A DNA stretch of 64,000 bases, taken from assembly GCF_964340395.1 (NCBI RefSeq), contig NC_135569.1:12711019-12775018 (forward strand), read 5' to 3'. Under the pieces are notes generated by a model. That model saw nothing but the letters and a program-made list of their open reading frames with translations, ran no database searches and was not told where the DNA came from. The position numbers and the translations under genes were made by a program. This stretch comes from Glandiceps talaboti. Lineage: Eukaryota > Hemichordata > Enteropneusta > Spengelidae. The first letter of the stretch is position 1, and the number at the start of each line of letters is the position of its first letter. Positions 1 through 12,400 of this stretch are shown here, in pieces.

Positions 1-75
1 TGTATGTATGTATGTATGTATGTATGTATGTATGTATACATATATACATATACATATACATATACATATACCATA
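1..75. repeat. TGTA/TATACA microsatellite
   Basis: Pure TGTA tetranucleotide repeat at the window edge, running into TATACA-type repeats. It probably continues upstream of the window. Confidence 0.95.
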
Positions 76-3054
76 ACAACGTTCAAAGTTATATTACCTG
101 CAACTAAGATAGTCCCATGTTGTTATCTATAGCATAAGCCACTATTTTACACTTTCCATTTGGAAAGATTTCATGTTTTACCAACTTTAAAATCAAAACT
201 GCTTTGGTCGATTAAAATTCAATACCATGGTCCACTTGAATGGTTTCACAAATGTAATGTTTTTGTCAGCATCATATAGGAATTATTTTATGTATCCAAC
301 AATGAGCTTATTTCATCCAGTCGGAAACGGTACTTTCCTTGACAAAAACTCTATTCAAGGCCCCTGCAGTGTTGAAATTATCAATCAAAAAAACAAATAC
401 CATACCAATAGAATTAAAGAGAATAATATGCTAGAAAAGCATATCCTGGCAGATTTTCAAACAGATTTGGTCAGGACACCGGAAGAACTCTCTTCATAAT
501 ATCATGGCTGGAGAGAGGCTAGGAATTCTCTACATTGACATCTGTTCCCTCCCCCTCCCCCTGTATGCAGGACACCTGTGTTTACAGAAAAAAAACAGTG
601 AAGTGGTTCAAAACATGTTTATCAAAAAAGAGTCAAAGTCAGAATGAAAAGCTGGCATTGACACAAATATTCACCCGTTTGTTCATTTATTCATTCATTC
701 TCTTACTCATGCATGTACTTAATAGACAAGTTTTTAGATATGGTTAGCTCTGACACCTAATCTGGCTTCAAAATGTTGTTCACCAGAATAAGCCAGTTTT
801 GTTGAGTCAGATATGTATTCTCTAGGCTAAGATGTTATAAACAGTCTAAGGCCACTTTTATTCAACAAGGAGAAACAGTATATTGTAAGTGTGCAAATGT
901 ACATTGAACTTGAAAACATAAAACTCGCTCTGGATGACACAATTTTGAAAGAACTCATTTGCAAAGAGCACTCTTAGACGAGGTCACTTCAAAAATGAAT
1001 TTCTTTGTAAATACTGATGTTACTATAGTCCAGTGATTTATCGTGATGTCACTATAGGTATAGAGAGATAATAAATCTCTGGGCTGTGATATAATACTTA
1101 TAATTGTATATTTAATTTTAAATCAGAAAAATGAAGGGAAGGAAAAAAAAGTACAAAATGTAAAATGTTGGCAATCACCAGGAAGTAACAATTTTAACAT
1201 CATTTCTGTACTGAGTGAAACTAATACTGAATACACCGGGACATACTGGCACCTGATCACAAACCCTTTCCCCCAATATTTGTTTGCTCAGTTATCTGGC
1301 TTACATTCTTTTTCTTACTATCTACGTTTTTGCTCAAAAGATAACAAAAAGTACAAAAATAGAGATTTTTACCAGGTATGAAACGGAAACGGACAACTAG
1401 CCATGTCCTTCATGTCAAGTAGGTATAGATCAAATTTCCTATGTACATTCACAATATTGTAATGCCTCACTACTGTTAGCATAACAAAAAAATCAACTCT
1501 GACCTCTGCTTTTAAAACTTACTCCTTACTGTATAAATGTTTACGCACAGGGTGTACTCTGAAATAGCAAAGTGAAAGCCCCACAAACAACGTACTACAG
1601 CTGAGCTACTGTGTTGACTGGTACATTGTGTGTTTGTTAGCCTTAGGGATAACTACTAAATGATGTAACTGGTCTTAACTTAAGGATAGATATAGCTTGA
1701 ATTTCATGTGTTATGAAAATAAAATCTGACTTCTGTATTTCAACAGAGTGATAAACACATGTTGTAATATGATAAATTGCTATGTATTACTGAAACACTG
1801 CTGTATTGTTTTACAATTTTCTAGGGTAGGGTTTGTTTATGTTCCACTTCTTAAACTTCTTTTTAAAAAATCATGTTGTCATTGTACGTTATGTAGGTCA
1901 ATGGGAGTTCATTCTACAGTTGTAATGAAAAGAGCTTATAAACACTTGGTTAACTGCTTGACAATGTCTTAGACTAGTTGATATCCATGGCATCGAATCC
2001 GGCAACTTTCCAAACATGAATTTAGGGTTCCCATCACATAAGGAATGACTGGATGGCAGCTTAGTTGTCCAAGTTGCACAGGTTGCCTCGTTTAATGTTG
2101 TAAGCGCGATCATGACTGACTGAATTGAGAGCTATATAGTTGTTCATTTAAATTGCCTGCTGTGAGTTAATTAATTGTTTGTTTGAAGGCAAATTACCAA
2201 AGTTACCTGACAACTTTCCTGACATGAACCATTGTATCATACTCTAGTGCTATCTGTAGCATTGATTCTCGATATCTGTCTTTACTGATTCAATACCACA
2301 GATAGATTTAGACGAGTTTCCTTGCTGAGTTTGTTAGAAGGCAAATTGTCCAAGCTACCTGAGAACTGTCTTAACCTGAACTGTGATTAACTTGTTGGAA
2401 GGCTAAGTTTCTCAAGCTAGCTGACAACTACTCTAGATCTGCCCCTATGGTATCAAATCACCTCTTTTGTCATTACCCCTGGGACTTGAGATTTGATGCT
2501 GCAGATAACACTAGACTACCTGACATCTTTCCTGGCATTGACTTTAAGGTTGAATGCAATACTTGCCTTACCCTAAATACCAGAGTTTCAAGGATGGTTT
2601 CTGCTTCCTGGCAACTTAGTAATTCTCTTCACAGTTACACATGAGTGTGTTTTCCTGTGTAACAAGCTGAAAGGAAATATTAACCATATATCTAAACAGA
2701 TCTATGGGAAGACTATAGATTTGCAAACCAAATATCGAAAGTCAGTTACCCTTTATCCAAGGAAAAACGTTCGTCGCTGTCTACTTGTAAATAAATACTC
2801 ACATTTTCCTAGATGTAGTTAATATTCCTGTCATTGAATTTATTGTACATATCACAAATATCATCAGGGTTTTTTTACTGATCAATTACGTGAAACTCTG
2901 AGTAACGACTTATTACATCCTTATTCTTTTGAATTAAGTCTATTTGTGCACCTATGTTTATTCTGACAGAGTGGTTGGTTAGCTTGTTAATTTAATCGAA
3001 TGATAGCCTGCTTAATTTAGGTTAGATTGACCTGCGAGTCAAACTGAGTTAAAC
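76..3054. other. Non-coding stretch upstream of first recognised AFAP exon
   Basis: About 3 kb with no exon I can support. The first recognised AFAP exon enters one base into a codon, so its start codon lies in an earlier exon. An exon ending ATG-G before a GT would fit, but I found none here, so the first exon may be outside the window. Around 1,995-2,560 a degenerate motif recurs about four times (GGCAAATTACCAAAGTTACC and relatives, followed by CTGACAACTTTCCTGACATG). It reads like an old local duplication and not a gene. Confidence 0.5.
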
Positions 3055-3180
3055 TAAGTGGTCCGTTTGTGTGTTCATTCGTTCGTTTGTTCGTTCGTCT
3101 GTTCATCCGTTTGTTTGTTCGTTCGTTCGTTTGTTTGTCCATTCATTCATTCATTCATTCATTCATTTATTCTTTCATTC
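3055..3180. repeat. GTTC/GTTT/ATTC microsatellite
   Basis: Interrupted tetranucleotide repeat (GTTC, GTTT, then ATTC) that ends just before the 3' splice site of the first recognised AFAP exon. It lies within the sequence that would form the branch and pyrimidine tract of that intron. Confidence 0.9.
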
Positions 3181-3208
3181 AGTGACAGTTTCTTGTTATT
3201 GATTACAG

Positions 3209-3406
3209 CTCTAGAAAACCTCCTGCCAGGACTACAGGAATATTTCAGCAATATTTTAGTCGGAGAGAAACTGTCTGATAATGCAGAGAAACAAAGACAG
3301 TTTTTCTTGTCAGAGTTTGACAAGATGAATGAATACAGGAATCCAAGACGAGATTCACTGCCACCATTACCTCCACCAGCTCCTCCGTCCCCACCACCCT
3401 TACCAG
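3209..3406 (+). CDS. AFAP1: AFAP-like exon: N-terminal helix and proline-rich segment
   Basis: Enters at codon position 2 after TTACAG and reads LENLLPGLQEYFSNIL, then an Asp/Lys/Arg-rich linker and a proline stretch (PPLPPPAPPSPPPLP). It leaves after one base (CCA G) at GTAAGT. In AFAP1 the matching positions hold the N-terminal helix and the PPPLP segment, a class of sequence bound by SH3 domains. The end of this exon is the source of the downstream 95-bp tandem array. Confidence 0.85.
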
Positions 3407-6400
3407 GTAAGTACAAATGTAACCATCAGCTATGCATACCTAACTACGGTAGTTACCACCATTGCCTCCACCAGCTCCTCCGTCCCCACCACCCTTACCA
3501 GGTAAGTACAAATGTAACCATCAGCTATGCATACCTAACTACGGTAGTTACCACCATTGCCTCCACCAGCTCCTCCGTCCCCACCACCATTACCAGGTAA
3601 GTACAAATGTAACCATCAGCTATGCATACCTAACTACGGTAGTTACCACCATTGCCTCCACCAGCTCCTCCGTCCCCACCACCATTACCAGGTAAGTACA
3701 AATGTAACCATCAGCTATGCATACCTAACTACGGTAGTTACCACCATTGCCTCCACCAGCTCCATGGTCCCCACCACCATTACCAGGTAAGTATAAATGT
3801 AACCATCAGCTATGCATACCTAACTACGGTAGTTACCACCATTACCTCCACCAGCTCCATGGTCCCCACCACCATTACCAGGTAAGTATAAATGTAACCA
3901 TCAGCTATGCATACCTAACTACGGTAGTTACCACCATTGCCTCCACCAGCTCCATGGTCCCCACCACCATTACCAGGTAAGCACAAATGTAACTCATGCA
4001 TACCTAACTACGGTAGTTACCACCATTGCCTCCACCAGCTCCACCGTCCCCACCACCATTACCAGGTAAGTAGAATTGTAGCCTTTAGCCATGCACTCCT
4101 GATAAGTTACCACCATTGTCACCTATCAGCCCCACTGCCACCCCCACCCCACCCCACCCCCACTACCCTCACCCTTACAAGGTAAACACATATAGACATA
4201 ATCCATACACTCCTGACTTACAGCCAATTCCAGCCCTTTCGCCCTTACCTGGTGAGTACAGGTATTGCCAGGATCAATGCCTTCCTGATAGTTATAACAT
4301 TTTACAAGAAAGACAAAAGATTATATGGTTTGGCCACTAGGAGTGCTGTTTAGAGAAGCAGCCTTTGGATGAGAAGTGAGGGGCCAGGATGATACTTTAG
4401 CCTCCTTTAATAGAATTATCATTTCTCAGAGTTTTATTAAAATATTTGGTGTCTTTCTCAACAAAACATTTCTGCTAGCTGTGCTTGAAAGTGAGTAATT
4501 TTCAGGGACTTGTGTTTAGTCATATTTTGATGATTGCATATCATGCATATGTCCTCATCTGCCATGTGATTGCTCTTGTTTTTCCTCATGTGTAGTACCG
4601 TTCTTGTATATCTTTAAGAAAAAAATACTACATGATGGGTTGTCGGAATATGGTGTATAAGATCCCTTAGGCCGAATAAATAGATAGTGTGTTTCCAAGA
4701 ACCCGACCGACCCTAGTTTAAGTCCTCAACCCAAAATTTTTTTTGCATTCAAAAAGGTAAAATGGTAACAATTTTCAACTATTTCCTTATAGTTTATACA
4801 CCTTCATGCCTTTGCCTTACCTGAAGTCACTTTTTAAATAAAATCTCATTCCAGAAAGAAAGCATGTCTTTTTACACTATAACAGTACGGTCTGCATAAC
4901 ATGTTCGTCTACTTAACTTATAATTATCTTCATAGTACTTCTTTTACACCTCATCAAACTCTCACGGAAGTATTGTGACTCGATCAACGAGTATCTTATT
5001 TTGGGGGTCGAAATGATTATTATAGAATGCTAGTCTTATTAACCCTTCATGTCTGCATATATGGGTTAATATCTTCTAAATTTTTACACTTTTCTGTCAA
5101 AAGTAAATATATACACTACAGTCTATGTTATACACATATATAGTCAACAATATTTTAATGAAATCGTATAAAACTATTTTGTACCCTTTCACTCACAGCA
5201 AGCCCGCCACCAGGTGGAGTTATGCAGAATGGTGTACTGTATGACAATACACTCAACTATGACTACGCAGATGATACAAACCAGAATAAGTAAGTGGTAA
5301 TCTAAATAATTGTAAATAAATATAAGCCTTAGGGTTGTAGGTGGCTGAGTGGTTAAACCACTTGACTCTTACCACTGCGGCCGAGGTTCGAACCCATTCA
5401 GGGTTTGATTAAATTTACCACATGATAAATACAAAGAGTGTCTTTCAGTTTGACTCTACCGAAGTCAAACACAACCGAACAACACAGGTTTCCCTGGGTA
5501 CTCCGGTTTCCTCCTGCATTAACACTGAAACTATGAGGGATGGCCCTCACTGGACTTCTTGGGAGATAAGTGTTTATATACTTAAAAAACTATTCAGTAT
5601 AAATAAAGATTATTTATAAATTACCAATCCAAATCAAATTCACAAATTCAAATGCAGTCACCACTCTAGTGTTGAAGCAGGAGGAAGTCAAACTGAGCAA
5701 TCATCTTGCATACAGATCTAGGAAATTTTTAATTAAACCCTGCCAAATCTACACTCAAGGAAGTATGATCGCACCGAATACTGTAAGTATTCATGTAAAT
5801 ACCCCATGTATGTATGATCACACAGAACACTGCAAGCACTCATGCAAATACCCCATCTATGTCACACTTGCACTCATGTACATGTCCTGGCGTTCTGTCA
5901 TATCATTGCACTTTCCATGACTAATACAAAGACAAATTTATCAAACCGATTCCAGGATTTCAAAAGTAATCAAACCTGATGACTTCTATGAAGAACCTGT
6001 CCCACTTGAGAAGCTCAAAGAGATGAAGACCAAAGCTCCCGTTACCCAGGCAACCGAGGATGATAGTATATATGAAGACACAGAATTAGCTATTGACAAA
6101 GGAGAAGGTAGAAAAAAATCCAAGAAATTATCATTTCCAAGATATCATCTCAAAGTTCTAAGTCTAAAATGTATATGTTGTTTAACTCTACTACTAATAT
6201 ATCTGTTTTGTCCTGTCCTAAAGATGTAACTGTGGTGTCTAATGTTCAAGGTGTATCGTCTAATGTTCAAGATGTCTCTCTTTCTAATGTTGAAGGTGTC
6301 TGTCTGACATCTGAGGATCATATGCATGCTGATCTTCAATCTCCATCATCACCTCTACTACCATCATCATCATCATCACCTTCTTCATCTTCTCAACTGT

Positions 6401-9400
6401 CGTCAAGACAACAACAATCACCATCAATGCATGACAACTCTGAATATGATAAGGAGTCTGCCTACCAAGATATTGGTGAAGATACAGATTTAGGGATTGA
6501 GAAAGGAGAAGTTAGAGGAAAAGTCTCCAAGAAATTGTCACTCATTAATAAAATAACTTCAAGTTTTAAGTCTAAAATTAACATCTCATCTGGCTCTGCT
6601 AAAGATGCGTGTCTTTCCTCTAGTCCTGATGACATAGCTGTACTGTCTGATGTTAACGATGTTACTTTGTCCGATGTTGTTACTCTGTCTGACGTTGAGG
6701 GCGACGTCTCAATGTCACCTGACAATCATGTCTATGATGATCTTCAATCTCTAGCGCCACATCTGCAATCAACACCTCCATCACTATCACCTACATCATC
6801 ACCACTGTCGCCGCAGCGATCATCATTTTCATTGCATGATGAGACTGAGTTCGATGAAGACCTCGGTACCTACCAAGATGTAGCATCTACATCATCACCA
6901 CTGTTGCCACAGCGATCATCCTCATTGCATGATGAGACTCATGAGCTTGATGAAGACGTTACATACCAAGATGTAGATATCTCTGAACAGATTGTCACCC
7001 TACCAGAGTATACTCACAGAATGTCCACAGGTAGAATGAGTTTCTAGTAATGAGAATGACATCAAGATAGAATAGCTATATTATATAGCTGTTTTACATT
7101 ATTTCCACACCTCTCAATGGTGGGTAGATTGGCCACTGTGGTGGTGTGTTTAATTCATAAAGGCATGCCAATCTAATATAATGGCTGCTGGGAAAAATTC
7201 CACCATGGCTGGCACAAATATGGTTCAAACCTACATATTCATCTACCGAACTGACCCCATTAAAAGACTGTATTTCGATTGTTTCCGTGCCTGACTTCGT
7301 TGTATCGCTGACCCACGATTTCATTTCAAATGTACTGGGGATGCAATGACGTCACTTCAAGCAAACAAACTACATGATTGGCCCATTTAAAATTTGAATA
7401 TGCAAATTAGTTTGTTATTCTTGCATGTCATGTTTGTTAATATTGATGCATTTTTCTTTGTTGTTGACTTGTTTGTTTGTTTGTTTATTTGTTTTTTGGG
7501 TTTTTTTTTGTAGTAAACTTTAAGATATGAAATTAAGTCTGGGTCCCCTGTGGTGTTACAAGCCACAACACCTATACTGTGATGTTACACTATCAATTAC
7601 TGTATGCTGTGAAACTATATAGGATTCTGTTAATTTATTTCCGTCTCTAGGTGGGTTTGATTCAGATGCCAGTGGTTCCTATGAAGGCTATGAAAGTGAT
7701 GATGGTGAAGTCAGCAGGTAATTTCAATAATAGTATTGACTCTGTGTTAGATGTGTCATATGGATCGTCCTGTTGTTTGAATAGTTAGAGCCGGTGTGGA
7801 ATCTGCAAGTTATACGGTTCAAGTCTCAACACCACCATATTTCTGAATAGCTAAAATCCTTGGGCAACATTTGAACCACTACTGTTCCCCTTGTGAACCT
7901 AACTCTTATCATCTGGGACCTGGTAGGATAGCAGTTGCCATGTGAAGGACTTAGTCCCATGTACTGCAATGGGTTGTTTTGTTCCCCGGGGAGTTGAAGA
8001 GGTATAACGAGCCATTGTGCTGATATAGGTCCACATTGGAAGAATGTCATATAAAAAACTTACAATAGTATTAATGTTATTTACTTTCTACTCTTGCAAA
8101 GAACCTGTTTGGAGAGTCTCTAATATTGTCTTTATTATTTTAGTCCATCCAGACAAAGTTCAGGCAAATCTACAGGATCAGACCAAACAGAGTCCGGTAA
8201 ACAAGAGAGAAAGAAGACCGTATCAGAACTGTTCTCATCACAGATTAGTGACATGTCTGTCATTCACTATGGCGTTCTCTACCAGAAGCGACTCATGGGA
8301 ACTCAGTGGTCAAAGAGATTCTGTATGATTCGAAATATGCGATTCATAGCGTACGCTTTTAAACTTACCAAGGAGGATATGAAAATCGTCATCGATGTTT
8401 CATTAGTTGGTTTTGAGGTGTCCTACTCACAAAAAGAAGGCTTGAAGAGAAGCCATGTTTTGAAGATTTCTCACTCAGGAGGTGGTGGAGATAAGTTCTT
8501 ATTTGCTGTTGCCAAGAAAGATGAAGCTCAAAAATGGTTAAACGTAAGTTTTCTCGTTAAAGTTGAGCAAACTTATTTGATAATTTTTATTAAAAGAGGA
8601 ACAAATAGTAATTTTATCATGTATTTCTTTATGGCAAGAACCCAAAAAAGTCATTTTCATCAATTCATAACCATAAATTTAAAATTTGCATATGGTTGAG
8701 AGGAGGCTGACTTACACTGGGTGATGCATTATGGGAAATGATAAAGAATGAGTCATCAGGGTCCACTATAAACAATAAATATGGGGTTCTCACTTAGCTT
8801 GTTGAGTCCACTCTGAGTCGACTCTACTCTTACCCAAAAATAAAGAAACGAATATGAACAGTTAATGTACACTCAGAGTCAGGTTAAATTTATGTCAGGT
8901 ACAAGGGGGTTTAGAGTCGACATATCTTTTTTGTCTGACACAAAATTCTGTTTGGTTACGTAAGTGTATTTAGTTTCCTAGATAAGGAGGGTTCCAGGGT
9001 TAAAGTTCAGGGTTGCTGCCAAATGATTGGAACAAAGGCAAGCTGTGCTAATATTGGATGACTTTGCTATGTGATCTGTGTCAGGTACAAAAAGTCAACG
9101 TGAATGGAGTCCCAAATCCAGCTTATTAGTTTTACTATGTTATGACGCCTCAGAGTAAAACTCACAGTTGTAGTCCGAACCTAGTAAAAGAAATACAGCT
9201 AATGTATATCCGGTACCCTGCAAAAACAATCACTTACTAAATGTTCATGTTTCGACATTTGACCAACTGCCTTTTCGTCATTCTTCATTGACTATTTGAG
9301 ATCTCCATGTATACCCAGAAACTAGTGACTACCCTGGCTCATAAGCATGTCGAAAATTTTGTTAAATTTTATTCACAATTTTACTCTTCCAGATTTTAAC

Positions 9401-12400
9401 CGAGTGTGCCAAAGCCACAATTAGTGCCCCAACTACGCCACAGACTGTAACAGCGCCCTCAACGTTAGACATTACAGGAGAAAACCCCACTCCTGAAGCA
9501 GACAGAAAGGTCATCATCATTGAAAGGAAGGACAGTGCCACAGGAGAAGAAAATACAAAGAAGATAGATAGTTTGGAAAATCTACCTTCTCCTACCAAAG
9601 GTAATCAAACAGTGAATCATAATTATTTTTGTAAAAAACATATTTTTTTAAAAATTTAGTATTGATCAGAATGTGTTCAGGGGAGATATTCAATCGCCAC
9701 CCACCCCCTTAGGGATAAAAGCATCAATGGTCTGAATGTGGTAAGGGAAACTATTAATTCACTCACTCACAACCCCCTCTCACCCTTTGATCTGACCCTA
9801 ATAAATTCTGTACAAAGACACAGACCTACTGGGGGGGTGGGGGGGGGGTGGTGGTAATGTATCAGTATGTTGCTGTAGTTTATCGTTCATACTTTGGATG
9901 GAAGCACTGAAATGGCAGTTTATGAAAATGACATTATTTCCTGCCGTGATGTTCCCCTTAAAATAAAACAGATATTTTGAGACTGAGTCACATAATATTT
10001 TCTTTTTACTGAAAATGTCCAACTATTTTCTGTAGGAGATCAGTCACCCAAGATGGCTAAAAAGAATCTTGCTGACAGTCTGGCACAGACAGCATCGTCA
10101 TTGCTTGCATTTAAAGCTAAGCATTTTGCTAAGAAGAAAGGAAAGAAGAAATCTCCAACAAGTCCAGTTGCAGACATTCCACGGAGAATAGAGTCCGATA
10201 CAATTATGTCTGGTAAGATTAGCTATCAACCTTAAAATACATACACTTGTCATTATTTGATTTGAGCAGTAATTTATCTCAAATGCATAATGCTTTTAAT
10301 TAGTTGTTGCTGATGTCAAGAATTTTCTTGTGATGTAACTCTGTTTTACTTTATCATTATTGGACATGCACGTGCTATTATACTCATCACAGCGCCCTCA
10401 TTGTCAAGTATTGCCTATTATTTTGTTTTGTCTGACGCTTTTTACTGAAGTAGTTACAGTAATCAGAGAACATTGTCAGCAATAATTCATGTAAATCATC
10501 AAATAACAAATGTTTGTTGAAATGATTTATTTTCATGCTATTTGTGATTAGTATTTAATTAGATTTTATTCCCCAATATTTTTCTTGATCAGCCAAGGAA
10601 AATACAAGTCACCTAAGAGGCATTAGTCGCTATGACTTGATGGACAAGTAGTGACAACCCTTAGGTCACGAGTATTTTCCGGCTAAATGGAGAAAAATAT
10701 TGGTGAATAATATAATAATACTGTTGCCAGTAATATATTTTTTGGAAAAGCAGGGAAAGTAATGAAGATTTTAAACATTTTGATTCATATTCCGAACACA
10801 GCAGAACCAGTGACTTGGACACACATTGCCATGACATTAAATGTGCCTTGTTGTGATCACAGTATATAAATCCATATTTTTGGTTGAACCGGGTTTGTTC
10901 ATGGTACAATGTGTGTTGTATTGTGAGTTTCTGATAAAAACAGAACTGAACACACTGTTATACATACCTGTACACTGAGACTGCTTTGTTTATATACATG
11001 TTACCAACAAATTTACTAAATTCAGAATTTTAAGTATGCAGGCACCAACATCCCAGCTGTATCTCCAACACACTTCATGTGTCTAGAGCAAGAAATGTTA
11101 AAACAAGCCCATTGTAGTTCACCCCCACCTCCCCCCCCACCCCCACCCCCACCCCAGCAAAACAAAATTGTGATTCATTTGCCCAAAAATATAATCTTGA
11201 CTGTGAGTAGAAGTTTTCCTTTGTAAAATTCAGGAAGTTACCATTTAGAACAGTGATATTGGAAAATTACATATTTCTTACTTTTTTGAACATGTTACTA
11301 TGGTTACATGATATTAATATTTATATATGTGCAGTACTAAACTAAGTGATAGGAAATGGAACAAAGGATATTGGAAAATAACATTTCTTACTTTTTCAAC
11401 TTGTTACTATGGTTACAGGATACTTGAATGTGTGCAGTACCAAACTGAGTGATGGGAAATGGAACAAATGTTGGTGCATTGTCAAAGACAACGCCTTCAA
11501 ATGTTACAAGATAAACAGTGACCAGTGTCAAGTTCAAGTTCCACTCCAAGGCTGTGATTTACAACCAGTGCAAGACAGTAAAAACAGAGTAATGGCTAAC
11601 ATGTTTCAGTTGATCCACGGCAAAGATGCATTAGTATATGCAGAGGTATGTATGTCCATTCTTAATACTGTGATATTGAATGACTTTCAGTCATAACTGT
11701 ATTCCCTTACCTTAGGCCTAAAAAAAAATGTTTGGTTCCGGTTACCTGACCCCACCTAGTTTTTCACAGACGGTCCTAAACTTTTTCTATGTACTCGATA
11801 AGAAAATAATAAAATCGCGAAGTCTCATGAGAAATTGCGGAAACTAACACTAACTTAAAAAGACAATATAACACTGTCTTTCCAATCTGTAATAGCTGTA
11901 CATCTGATAGGAAGAAACCAATAACACAGAGACCATATGGTAAACAACAGAAAACATAACTACCTGAAGTAGACACTCGCATATGAAAAAAAAATTAAAA
12001 TTAAAATTAAAATCCACCTACCCCACCTATTCTAAAATTGAGTGTAATTGGAACCACACAATTATTTGTAGACTACTAAGCATAATCAAAGTATACTTTA
12101 AATATACTTGGCAAAATGGAAGAAATTACACAAAAATTATATAGAATTTCGAACAGAATTTAGATAAAATAGACAAACCATCTAACATGGTTTTGTAAAT
12201 CCATGAATGTAGTCTTGAATTTATTCATTCCATTTTACTTTTATTTACAGTGTGTCTCCCTTGATGAGATGGCAAGATGGATCCGTACCTTAATTCATGA
12301 GATTGGATCAGTTGACGAGGATTTCATCGGAGAGTATGTTGAACCAGAGGCAGCAAGTGGTGAATTGAGGGCCCGAGTCATTAAAAGTGCAGATGGTGAA

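Noticed and set aside
1990-2560. Leucine-rich-repeat-like peptides (LPDNFPDMN type)
   Set aside because: The motif recurs, but frames are interrupted between copies and no splice sites fit. More likely a decayed tandem duplication.
3462-4185. Series of overlapping 77-residue plus-strand frames
   Set aside because: They are the 95-bp repeat read in shifting frames and run through consensus splice donors.
5340-5412. Possible tRNA gene
   Set aside because: Pol III boxes are present, but the flanks continue as a SINE body and a related copy exists at 15,020. I see no convincing cloverleaf acceptor pairing.
7094-7324. 76-residue minus-strand frame inside an AFAP intron
   Set aside because: No motif, no splice context, no similarity recognised.
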